Origin: Ophiura sarsii | Taxonomy: Eukaryota > Echinodermata > Ophiuroidea > Amphilepidida > Ophiuridae | DNA length: 64,000 bases | Assembly: GCA_035610835.1 (NCBI GenBank) | Contig: CM069455.1 | Span: 20,597,874-20,661,873 of the forward strand | Reading direction: 5' to 3' | Shown here: piece after piece, positions 12,101 to 25,600 of the stretch | Numbering within the stretch: the first letter of the stretch is position 1 | How the letters are laid out: each line of letters opens with the position of its first letter | Made by a program: the position numbers and the translations under genes | The notes under the pieces: model-generated | The model's input: the letters and a program-made list of their open reading frames with translations, nothing else | Database searches by the model: none | What the model was told of the DNA's origin: nothing

Positions 12101-15100
12101 ATCAACAGCAAGTAGCAAATATGGTCCAATTACTTCAAAAGTCAAATGAGAAGACTTGAAGAGCTCTCTGGAACTGGACAATTGAATCATTGAAATTCAC
12201 CAAAATGCTCATGACAATTTGCCTGTAAGAACAGCAATTAATTTTCTGGCCTATAAGGCCAATAAAATTAAATACTTTGTCTCAGCGCCTTTTGGCTAAA
12301 AAGCTATGTGCTATGCGATTTATAAAATAAATAAAAATTACCAAAATAAGCTATGGTGTATGCGCTATTTTCTTTATAAAAATAAAATAGTCAATAGCTA
12401 AATTTTCTTTTTAATAAAGTAATCAGATGATCAATGCACATTGTATGTTTGTGTTCTCTTTATTTCTTAACTTCATGAAGTTAGTCGAATGTTTTTTCTC
12501 AATCACAAGGTTGCCGAGTATCACCGAAACTGACCATTCTCTTTTTAATAATAATTTAAAAAAAATAGAGACAAAGTATTACATTTGTTTGGCCTAATAA
12601 TTTACCTTCCGAGCTGATTCGGTCTGGATGTTTCCGTACAGTTGTTTCCAATATGTCTATGGCAGTTGGAATGTCCCCACTTTGATGACACGTCTGAAAG
12701 AAACACACACAGCACCAAGGAGATTTATTGAGCCACACCAGCATGCTTCACTTTCATCACATGCCCACTGGATTCTGTCACCAGTGTCTACTGGTTCTCA
12801 TTGATTGCAATTAAAAGCTTATATTATTGTCAAATAGGATCTTTAAAGGCAAGCTACCACTCTGGGATTCTAGCCACATCCAGTTCTTTTGGGGATTTGA
12901 CAAGGTTACAATTGCTTCATGTTAACTCTGTACTGTCACCAAGTGAACAGGTGTATGACAAGTTCATCTTTGGTGAACTACCTAAGTGGTAGGCCAGCTT
13001 TAAGAAAATCCTGCTGCAAGTAGTACAATTGATGTGATTTCAATTCAGCTCATTCTTGGTTTTTTAAAGCCCCTTTATTTTTTTGAACAACTCATAAAAA
13101 AAGTTTTATTCAGAACTCAACTTCTAATACATATTGTTGGCGAAATTATGCCTATCTAGTCCAACAGAAGGTGGAAGTCAAAAGACCTTCAGCTGTTTGT
13201 TTTGGAGAAAAGCCCTGTTGGCACTGCAGTGCAGCCCTTTTATGGCAAAAGGATGTATCTTATATGCACTTTCCTAATGATATACTTCCTTTTAACATGG
13301 ATTGTGTTAACTTGGTTCAAAATTCCTCACTTAGGAAAAGGTTGCAACTTGTAAAGACAATAAAAGTAATATACTGCCTTTTACCACTACATGATTTATG
13401 GAGAAAAAGCTAACATTGATCATGTTAAAAGGAAGTACAGGGTGAGTCAAAAAGAAGTTTACCCGGATTTGTGGTGTTTAAAAATAAAAATAAATGACAC
13501 TCTAGAGTTCAGTAAAGCATATATTTAACAAGCATTCTCTCCTGCTTATTAGGAAAAAAGAATGACACATATTGAGTATTGCTAAGAGGAGTTATGTCTA
13601 TTTTAATAAAGGTACTCATTTTGCAAGTCCACGGAATACTTTTCCAAACAAATGTAAAATATGCATTTTAGCTGCGTACTTCCCTATTGACCGAGATTGG
13701 TGATGTTTTTCAAAACAAATAAATGACACTTAAAAGTTCAGTAAAGCATTTATTTACCAAACATATATACTCTGCTGCTTATTAGAGAAAATCAATGAAG
13801 CAAATTGATCATTCCTAAGAGAAGTTATGTCTGTTTTACTGAAAGCGCTCATGTTTGTAGGTAAGTACACAGCTAAAATGCTTACTTTACATTTGTTTTG
13901 TCAAGTATTCCGTGGACAGCTTGCAAAATGAGTACCTTTATTAAAATGGGCATAACTCCTCTTAGCAATGATCAATTTGTGTCATTCTTTTTCCTAATAA
14001 GCAGGAGAGAATGCTTGTTAAATATATGCTTTACTGAACTCTCGAGTGTCATTTGTTTGTTTTTTAAAACATCACCAATCTGGGTAAACTTCTTTTTGAC
14101 TCACCCTGTATACTGTTAAAAAACTACATATAAGATAGGCCTACATTCTTTTGCCATAAAAGGGCTGAATGCTAAGCATGCTGGACTTCACAAGAAATCT
14201 TCTTTGCACAAATCAGAAACGGCACAAAACACATATTTCATTTCATTTATTACACATTTAGAATAGGTTTCAGATCATTAATAGCTACATACCTGGCGCA
14301 AGTTTGAATAAACAATATTGTAATTCACCAGGCAACAAAATATTTGGGCTTTGACAATGGAAAATGGGCCACATATTATATATCAATCCCAATTTTAATT
14401 TGTTTGACTTCACGCTGTAAGAAATTTGTTTGGCATTTTGTATTGTGTTGATGTTGTGCTATTGTATGGCATAAGGCCCCAAAAAAGAGGTTGTTTGGTT
14501 GCCCTCGTCCCACTGACCGTGTACTACAGTACCGACTGTGTAACTTTTTTTTGTTAACCAACAAAAATAAAATAAAATGAAAAATAAATATTTTGTTCAC
14601 AATTTGTTTTCCACATACATGTATGACTTTCATTGACACCCATGTGACCCCATATGGATAATCTAGAGTCCTGTTTTGGACTTGGAAAATGAAGAGAAAA
14701 AAATGTATTTAACACTATTTTTCCCTTTATTGCTGGTATTCAGGTACCTAATTTGGAAAATCAAAACAAAAACAGAAACAAACAAAAAATCCGACCGACC
14801 GACCCTACTTTTTTTTTGGCCTAAGAGAGTTAAGAATCTAGAATTGGCTTAAACATTTGTCTCTTTTTTATAGGAATTATACATAATTGTTACACAAACC
14901 TTGACCATATCTCTTGCAAGTTGAAGGGATTCATCCGCTCTCTCAGGAGGCAATACTTTAAGTATTGTGTGATAACATTCCATTGCCTTCTTATGATCTT
15001 GTAGCTGATCATGGAGGTTGGCTTTCTCCCACAGGATGCTGACATTATTTGGATCAAATCTCAGAGCTGTATAAATGATAAAGAAATAATTCGGTGACTT

Positions 15101-18100
15101 GAACAACACTCAACAAAATGTATTTACTTCAACATTCATAGTAGGTATTCGTGTCATGTTGAACTCTCAAAAAACATTATGTTTCAGTTACTTGTACAGG
15201 CTGTCCCAAAATGATTAGTACCCATCGATGCCCAAAGTTCAATAATATTTGTCATCATCAACATCGATGGGATTAGGTCTGTTGTTTTAACATTATCTTT
15301 GTCATACTGTACTGTTTTATTAGAATTTTAGATCATGAATATCGGATTTATCAAACTCAAGATACACTCCATTATGTAAAACATGGTGATTTACCTTTTT
15401 GGCAAAGTGCTAAAAATGTGTGTGCTATTACAGCTTGTTTGAAAGAAACTAATGTGTATATTCTCATAATCTCTTGTCTACTTAATATAATCTTGTGTGT
15501 CTTTCTGTTGTAACTGTTATTAGTTATGGGTGTTCAAATGATTAATAATTCTTCTCCTTAATTCAATTTAACGGGTAAAAGAAGTTTGTCACACTTGAGT
15601 GACCCCGTGCATTGTTTTAATTGACAAGTGTTTAGCGACTTCTAAATGAAGTGGTATTTCGCGAATCACCAGTGGCTTAGATTTCATTTTCACATTGGAT
15701 GAAAAACAGCAAAATATCGCCTAAGTGCTATTCATTTGGCAAATTCTAAAAGACAAAATGTACCTATCGGTCAATTATGACCATTCTAAATGTCAGATAT
15801 CGCTTTAACAGACTATAAACAATAAAGGTGATAGATTTCTTAGGAAACAATATGCCTTCTGATTAGCCAGAACAAGTTCAGGACAACAATTAAGTGTTCC
15901 CCTCCCCTAGAGAGCCTGTCAAAGTCATATTTGATGTTCATAAGAACTAAGATCTTGAATATACAGGACTATGGAGGGATTACAAGTCTCTCAAAGAGAT
16001 CATTTCTACCATTGACTACCTGATTGACTATTCAGAAGGTTGTGCATAAGGAAAACTCATAAAGAGAATATCATGTTAAAGATTTAACATACGAGGCATC
16101 ACCGCGGCTTGATTTGTAACAACGACAATTTGACTGATTAGTAGTATTCCAGTATGCTAAAGGCATAGCATACATTCGAGTTGATATTACACTATTTGCA
16201 AATGTTTTCAAAAAAATTCAAAAAATTCAAACAATTATTACAAAAATGTCAACAAATTTGCAAACAAATACAAATCGTAAATTAAAAAAATGGGTCGGTC
16301 AGGCCAATATAGAACAGTTTGGGGTGATTTTTGTCACTTTATGGCTTGGCATATTACCTTTTGTATAGCAGTACAATCCCTGCTTAACATTGTCCTGATC
16401 CAAGCATGTTTCAGCTAACTTGATCCACTCCTCAACATCTCTTGGATTCAAATGTGCAGCAATCAGAGAAAACTGAAAAAAGAACACATTGTTGAACACT
16501 GTGATGTGTGTCACAGCTCTATTAATAATATTGTGGTTTTTTTTGTATATAAAGAGCAAATGTGAACAATAGCCCAACAGACATTAACAAAGTTAATGAA
16601 CTGGTTCACTGCAACTCAGAAAATAATCAAAAATACAAGTAAACACAATTGTGCTAGTAAAAAAAGCCAATGAAAGTGGCATGGGACAGGAATAGGATAA
16701 ACACCCAAACATAGAGAATAACATTAAAAAAAATAAGAAGAAAATAATATCTGGAGGTCATTGATACATCGAGAGATGTATCAATTGTATGTACTGATCG
16801 TAATAGTAGTATACAGTAGCTTTATTCCGTAATAATAAGAGCAACTCTATTAATAATATTGTATGTACTGATCATAATAGTAGTATAGCTTTATTCCGTA
16901 ATAATAAGAGCGATTAAAATCATGTCCTGGCCAGTTCACCCCTCACTAGTCTAGTGGTTGAGTTACATGCTTTACAATGCAGAGGTCCATGGTTCGAATC
17001 CCACTAGGACAACTTTTTCAATTGATTTATTTATTTTTGTAAAAGTTGCTTTAGAACATAGATGGTAACCGTCTATGGTTAGAAATATTCTAAGTCCACA
17101 AAGTGTGTAGTTCCTAGTCAACCCCGGGTGGAAAGTCCACAAACTTTTTCAACTGATTTATTTCTTTTGTAAAAGTTGGTTTAGAACATAGACGGAAGCC
17201 GTTTATGGTTAGAAATATTCTAAGTCCACAAAGTGTGTAGTTCCTAGTCAACCCCGGGTGGAAAGTCATGTGATATATCCATCGCAATACCATTATTTAT
17301 TTTAAGTTCTATCCTACAATTGCAATGAGGAAACTGAACTCCACCAAAAAGTTAAGGGTTTTTTTCAATCATCAATTTCTTGATTGATTGTGTTACATAT
17401 CAATGGAAAGTTTATGTGTTCTTCTCACATCTGTAGCCATCACTTGTTTCAGTGTTCAGCCACTTGCATGGGAATGTGATCAGGAGGTCTCAATCAAAAT
17501 GTAACACATTCACAACTATTTGCGCTCAAAGGAACAACTCTGTCGTCTGTTCAATGCAGTTCTACATTATGGCTTCTATAGTCTGAAGTCAGCGTCATGC
17601 TATGGGCATAATTCCAACAATGCATGAGTATGTACGATCTTACAAGAGGTACATTGTAGGCGTCAATTCAAGTATAAAGCTACATTGTGGGCGTTTTTCG
17701 GCCTGTGGGCATACCCCCACAATGCAGACGCTGCCAGATGGTTATAAATGGCCTCTAGAGGGGGTATAGCCTATCATCGATTATCGATTTTGAGTGTTTT
17801 GTGGGGTATTTTTGATACCCCCATAGGACCCATCTCAGCAGATTTCAGCAATTTTTTACGCCCACAGTGTATGTTTGTACATACTGTGCATGTGAGTGTG
17901 TGTGTATGCGTAAAAGTGTACATACGTAAACTTGGATGTGCGTACCGAGTGCTTTCAAATAATAACCGCTATTGACCGCGCATCGTGATTTGTCACATGC
18001 ATGCATGCATAGTTGTTCACGCATTTCATGCATATGGACACAGCTCTGTGAATAACAACAAAACACACACGCATGAAATAGCTTGAATATCGTCCATAGC

Positions 18101-19578
18101 ATTATGATAGTGAATATAGTAGTGTAGAGTGATGCTGTATTGTCTTTTGTGAAGTGGCACAAGACTGACCATAACTGGAATGGGCCCATTTCATAATAAC
18201 TTTTATCCATAGCTTGAATGCTTCATACTTTCAGATGCATTTTATCTGTGACAGTCTGTATATTTCGCACATGATGCAAACCTGCAATGCTTTCTCCATT
18301 GTCATCATAAATCATCCCCAGCCACTGGAATGGATCAGGACACAGAGGCATTTTCTTTGGAACAACCTGTATATATTTTACACATGATGAAAACCTGCAA
18401 TGCTTTCTCCCTTGTCTTCACAAATCATCCCCAGCTGCTAAAATGGACCAGGATACAGAGGCATTGTCTTTGGGACCCCCAGTATATTTCACATCTAATA
18501 CAAACCTGCACAGATTTCTCAATTTCTCCTCTCCTTGTCTTCATAAACCATAGGCCACAGAGGGATTTTCTTTGGGACACCCTGTATATTTCATATCTGA
18601 TACAATTAACCTACAAAGATTTTTCCATTTCTCCCTTGTCTTCATAAATCCTCCCAGCAGCTTCATAAATCATCCCCAAATGCCTCTGTGGATCATGACA
18701 CAGAGGCATTTTCTTTGGATACCCTGAAAAGTTCACATTTGATACAAACCTACAAAGATTTTTCCATTTCTCCCTTGTCTTCATCAATCATCCCCAGTAG
18801 CTGGAATGGATCAGGACACATAGGCATTTTCTTTGGGACACCTTGTATAATATTACAAACCTGCACAGATATTTCCGGTTCTCCCCTCCTTGTCTTCATA
18901 AACTATAGGACACAGAGGCATTTTCTTTGGGACACCCTGTACCTTGTCACCTATGGTACAAACCTGCAATGATTTCTCCATTTCTCCCTTGTCTTCATAA
19001 ATCATCCCTAGCAACTGGAACGGATCCGGACATTTTGGTGCTTGTTTGATGATCTCACTGCACATTGTAACAGCTTCCTCATGAGCACCTGTATCAGGTT
19101 AGATTAAAGCAATATTACACAATCTTTTGCATGGAACGCCCTCTATTTTTGATTTCGTCCTTTAAATGTATTTGTTTGTAAAATTACATTTTATAAATAT
19201 GAAACTAAAAATATCTTCTAAGTTACAGAGCAATACGTTTTTGAAATACTTTGAAATCACATTTTGATATATAAGTTGTCGGATAACGCCAACAGAGTGG
19301 TTATTATCTCGTTCGTAAATATAATTCCATGGTTTGATACCGTGTAAACACCTTTTACGATGTTTCCGGCTACAATCATACCCGTACACAATTAACACAA
19401 TCAAATATAGTAGGGAATGCTTTATGATGAAAATCAAAACCAATGTTGACAATTCGTAAAATTAGAAGCAGATTTCCTTCACGATTTAGTAAAATTATAT
19501 GATTATTTTTACAGAAAATATGTGTCAGGATAGGATATTTATTATTCCAGGAAAGACTGTCCTGAAAGTCAAACTTAA

Positions 19579-19617
<39 letters not shown>

Positions 19618-22600
19618 TCACTGTATACAATGCAAAAGTGATAGACATTTCTAGGGTTATATTTTATAGTTTTTCATGGGTTTTATCATGGTGAAAATAG
19701 TTAGACTCTAAAACTGCACAACTATCAATCTTTAGACGATTTAATAATAATAATAATGTGGATTTATAATGCGCACTAATCCACCAAAATGGTGCTCGAG
19801 ACGAGTTATAAAAATATCTTACATTATACAACATACATTTTCATGTACAACTTAATCTACAATAATTTAACTTACAACTTATAGTATAATAATGATGTCA
19901 ATAATAATATCATAATTTAAACTTCTACAAAAATTTAAACTACAAATACATGTAATTTAGGTCAACATATTCATTTTGATAAACATAAGTGTACCAAAGT
20001 ATGAAATAACAACAGTTGCCATATTTCAGTTCTAACCAGGCCTTGAAATAAGAAATGAAAAGGGCAGGCAATTTAAGGCAATTTTAAAGGGGCACCAACT
20101 TTATCCAAGGCCATTATATACTTTTGAATGGAGTAAAAACAGCCAGAAATTGAGGGCACCAAGAAGGCCCTTCGATTAATTCAAGCCCTGGTTCTAACAA
20201 ATAATTGTGCAGAATTTCCCAACATTTTAAATAGTCTGCACACACTTCCCTGACCTAAATGCTAATACTGAAATAGTTTACATTTTGACAAGGTGTGTGC
20301 TCTCTTATTCGATCAAGGGTTACTAGGTCCCATACACACGTTTCCCTATAAATCACATTCTACCCATTCTAGCAAAGCACAGATGGTCTCTCCCTTCTAC
20401 CACATGGCGTTTTGGTACTAACTTGTGTCTACAATTGAGGACCCTAGATCTAAAAGAGGGTTAAGTCACAATCTTGTGAAATTGTAGTTAGTATCAGTTT
20501 TCTGCTACAAGGAGGATCTCTGCACCCTCTGTTCAAATGTTAAAATTAAGCCATGAGTTAAAGCTGTGTAAGAATCCATGGGAGGTAAAACCCGAGTGGG
20601 TCAAGTCCACACATGGACACAATGAAACCCAGTTTTTGCCATTTTTCTCAATGTGACTTAACCCTCTAGGGTCCTCAATTGCCCATAGCATATTTTCTGC
20701 TTCTTATGATCCTTACACATCTTTTTCACTCCCCCCTCCCATACCAATATTTCCCCCTCCCTATTCAACTAACTACTCCCACCCCTCCCCCCCCCCCCCC
20801 CCATCCCCCAAAACGACAATGAAATGATCCCAATGTACCTCTATTAACGTATAAATGTGCCTCTAGTCTACCACACAGAGGTACTATGTTACGGTTGCGT
20901 TTCAGGTACAGATAGATTTCCCATACATACATGTAGATACTTCCCCCATCATTTACATGCATGTGAAAATGGTACCAACCTTTAATTACTCCCTCCCACC
21001 TATAAACAACACTGATCTGTACATACCTCTAGCAAAGCACAAATGGGCCTCTCCCATTAGCCCCCGTAGGGGTTTGGGTACAAGGTTGCGTTTCCAGGTG
21101 CCTCGTCCCCTTCCTTTCTTTTTGGCTCCTTTCCGCCGCTCTTCACGTTCTAACTTCATCTCAATATCCAGGGCATCATCACCTGTTTGATAAAGAAAAC
21201 ACTTTAGTATAAGGTCACAAATTTTCTGCTTTGTAACTGTCGAATTCCGCGTTTTTCCGCTTTGTAAGTTTTGCATTTTCTGTGATGTAATTTTCCCCAA
21301 GAAAGCTTAACATTTAAGATCTATTTAAGACCAAAATAAACACACTTTACTGAAAATCACATCATTTTAGATTTTTAGGCTTACCTTATTATTACTTAAT
21401 ATTGTTTGTTTTGTTTTAGTACATATTGTTTTTTAATATTTATATTGTTTTATTCAAGACTATTCATAAATTTTATGTTTTGGACGTTTTTTGTGCATTT
21501 TTTTTCTTCTTTTCATCAAAATGTCGTTTTCCGCGTTTAACCTCAATTAACGCGGAAAATTTGTGATCTTACTTTAGTAGCTAAAAGTTGCATTTAGGTT
21601 TGCAATATAGACCGACATGTCAAGTTCACCCCATTGTCCTTTAACAAATAAAATTGGCATTGATTGTCAGTAAAATAAACAACCATTTCATTCTATTGGC
21701 AACCTCCTCCAGGTACGTCAAAAGGCAACCCTCTTCAAAACACATTTATTGGTAGAAATGAATGTAGGTCACATCAGATCAAGTTCTTTTTCGTGGCCTA
21801 AAAGGGTAAAAAAAGAGTGGAACCATTTAGTTTTTTGACTAGGACTAGGAGTGATTTTATTCCTACACAGAAGCTAATCAAAATAACTTTCTACAGCACA
21901 CACTAGGTTTGGAGGATGTCACATCAAAACAAGTTTCTGACAATTCTCAAAAGTTGACAGCCTGATAAGCTTAGCTACGAATTAAAAAACCCGCACACAC
22001 AAAATGCCTGACTAACTGACTCTACCTGAGAGGGCGGTTTGCACGTAGAACAGAGAATGAGAATGACAGTCATAAATGTTCTACGGGCAGACGGACCTCT
22101 CAGAATTGTTTGGTTATTTCCTTCAAAATATTCTATTTTTTACAAAATTGTCACAATTTGCCAAAGATTTGTTGTTGTCAGCCAGGCCTGTAGAACAGCT
22201 GTTTCCTTTTTTGTCACCTTACCTGGTTTTTGACGAAGATGTGGGTAAATTATCATCCAAATGTGCTGATGTTCAAACCTGTATGCCTGTACTTACCTGG
22301 TTTTTGATGAAGACGTGGGTACTCATCATTATCATCCAGATGTGCTGATGGTCTAACCCGTACACCTGCACTTGTCCCAGGCTGCTGTTGCTGCTCAATT
22401 GTATCTGAAAAGAATTCAGTGAATAAAATTATTAAAGTAAACGCAACCATTTCTTAAAAGCGTAATTAAACATAACATTTATCATAACATGAGCATTTAT
22501 ATAGCGCTCTTACACATTATACAATGGTACCACAGCGCTTAACACTTTCCACGCACCATGATATTCAACCTTTTTGAAAACCCTTTTCTTTATTTACAAA

Positions 22601-25600
22601 TGCCCTTGCCTAATGAATCAACAGTACCGACGGACTACATGGCAAGTAGGGGGGCATGTATACTCCCTTCTGATTGACGACTTGATTATGACCAATATTT
22701 CTTACCATTTTCCTCCTGATACTCCTCCTCCTCCTCTTCTTCCTCCCCATCTCCTTCACTTTCTACACCACTACCATGTTTTTCTGTCTGTTGACCAATG
22801 TTTTCATCAGCAGCTGTGCTTGGTCCAGCATCTGATTGAATGGAACCTTCTCCTACAGATATCTGGAATGTCTGCTGTCTCGAAGCATCACCAGAAAACA
22901 ACTCTAGGAGCTGTGAAACAAGGTTGAAATGAATACATAAAAATCAGATCCAGAAGGTCATTTAACATCTGCCGATTGATTGAAATTTAGGACGTGTTAA
23001 CTTAAAGGGACACTAAGAGATGTGTTGGAGGCTGTGCCCTCAATTATGATAAAATCTGGGATTAGTATATTTTTATAATTGTATTACATGTATGAACTTA
23101 CACCTTTAAGGATTAAGAAAAATCAGCCCTCTTTGTACAACAAAACGTCGATTCAAAAATGCTCGTACAGCCGCGACAAGCATTTTACGTCCGACAGTAT
23201 CCCCCTGCAGTACGCGTGATACATATAACACAAACCATATTTGCATAGAGCATGATAGAGGGTGTTTTTCAATAAATAGCGATGATATTGTTTTAATCAA
23301 GTTTTGCTGTGTTTTTGTTAGTAGAAACAACAATAATAGCAATTTTTGATGTTCATCTTGAATTCTGAAGTAAATCTTTAAACATTTAAAATTTTCAACA
23401 CCACTTAATGTCCCTTTAAATGTGGTCCCAATTAGAGACATTATTAGAATGATTACAAATGATGTAAAAAAAGATGGGCATAAAATGTTTAAAAGCAATT
23501 TTTTTTGGGATTATTTTAGATGATTAAATCATGTTATTGGCCAATGGGAATATTTTTAAGAAAGACAGGTAATGCTCAGGGGTTTAGCTCTAACACTGCA
23601 AATTATGAGCGTTTACTTTTGGACAAACTAAAAGTAAACTCAAAAGTAAACGCAATTCTAAACACAAAAGTAAACGCAAAACTAAACGTTTCTTGCATTT
23701 TGCACCCAATTGACCTCAAAGCACGCTCCAAGTGAGTGAATATAATCACAGATGTTTCCACCCTCTGTGATATAATGGGACAGTTATTGATTAGAGGCTG
23801 GGTGGAAAACAGCTTAGTTGTTGGGCTCACAAGTGTTTAGTATTGCGTTTACTTTTGAGTTTACTTTTAGTTTGTCCAAAAGGAAACGCTCATAATTTGC
23901 AGTGTAACACCAGGCCTGTCGGAAGGGGTGCGACGGTGCGGCTTTGGTTGCACCATATTTTCCAGAGGGGGACAGTTAATGGCAGTCCTTTTCCTTTTGG
24001 TTTTACATGTAATATTGAAGTTTTCGTATCGTAAGTCTTTCCATTAAAATACACAATGAAATGCATCAGTGTTAATAATTGTTAGTCTTTATATATATTA
24101 AAATGGATATATATGGAAATCATCACTCGAATACTTCAAAACGTGTCAGCTTCAGCCCCCCCCCCCCCCCACCCCAGACCCCCCTCAAGTGTAGTCGGAC
24201 CAATAATACATTGCTTCCGACAGGCAGGCCTGCCACTACAATGTATGCAATTTACAAATTCACGGACCAGTAGCACCTGTGTGCGCGCTTACACAGGTCT
24301 ATCCCAGTCGCAATACCCCATGGTATAGATAGTCACTGAACATTTAGCTCCAGGGGCAGCGAAGCGCTTGTGGTTTGGTGATTGAGTAACTCGTCTGCCA
24401 GTGATCCAGTGCGGTCTTTGACTTGCTTCAATATCAATTGAGCTTAAATACCAATACACACAGAACTTGAAAACCTGCATAGTCTTCAGCATTATTATAA
24501 TGTATACATACCCATGAGAGGACATAGCCTAAAGATACAAAAGAATCGCATAAAAGAAAGAACCCAACAGAATTGCTTCTCCCAGTGAATAATCACTGAA
24601 ATCACCTGAAATTGTACAGGGTGTAACAAGCAAAATCTTCTAAAGAAGAAGGGTTTCAATAATTACTTCCACTATGTATATGGGTATTTCCACAGTAATG
24701 ATACCTTTTCTTGTTTGTGGCTCTAAATCTTGTTTCAAATTGATTTTCTAGTTCATATTTGGCCAACACTACTGTAAAGTAGCAGGGAGATAGCGAGCAA
24801 AATTTCAGAATCCTAGCTTAATTTTGATTTTTTTTTGTACACAAACCCTATGGTAACGGTTGTAACATTTTTTTGACATACATATGTTACAACCGTTAAC
24901 TTTTCAATTTTGACATACAAAATATAAAAGGCTAAATCTTGAAAAGTTGACCATGTATGTGGGTTGTGCTTATTTCTTCAGTTGATGGACATCAATTACT
25001 TGAAACAAAACCAACTGGGGGTAATTTTGATAAATATCAGGGTCTGGAGACCTGTCCGAATGCGTAACGGGTGTAACGTATGTCAATGTTACAACCGTTA
25101 TAAAATTAGTCATGAAATGTCATAAAATGTCATGAAACTTGAAAAAATTACAATATTTCAAAGTCCTTTCCCATTATTCAGGTAGCCTTAATGTGTTGAA
25201 TTACAAAAATCTAGGAAAGCCCTCCTAACAATTAATATGTGCTTCAGTAGGCCATTTAGTAATGTTTGACATACAGAAATGTCACATTTCTGTATGTCAA
25301 ACATTAAAAATGACATACTGAATGGTCTCCTGAAGCAGATATTAATTGTTAGGAGGGCTAACCTTGTTTTTTGTAATTCAACACATTGAGGCTACCTGAA
25401 TAATGTGAAAGGACTTTGAAATATTGCCAATTTTTCAAATTTCATGACATTTTATGACATTTTGTGACTGTTTTTATAACGGTTGTAACATTGACATACG
25501 TTACAACCGTTACGCATTCCGAGAGTTCTCCAGACCCTGATATTGATCAAAATTACCCCCAGTTGGTTTTGTTTCAAGTAATTGATGTCCGTCAACTGAA

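Noticed and set aside
13898..14119. Plus-strand 73-codon ORF
   Set aside because: Lies wholly within the arm of a mariner-type MITE and ends at its terminus.
16940..17013. Functional tRNA gene
   Set aside because: The boxes are good, but the T-stem, anticodon stem and acceptor stem do not pair.
22686..22927. Plus-strand ORF rich in Pro/His opposite exon 3
   Set aside because: Mirror of the acidic GAG-repeat coding strand of exon 3.
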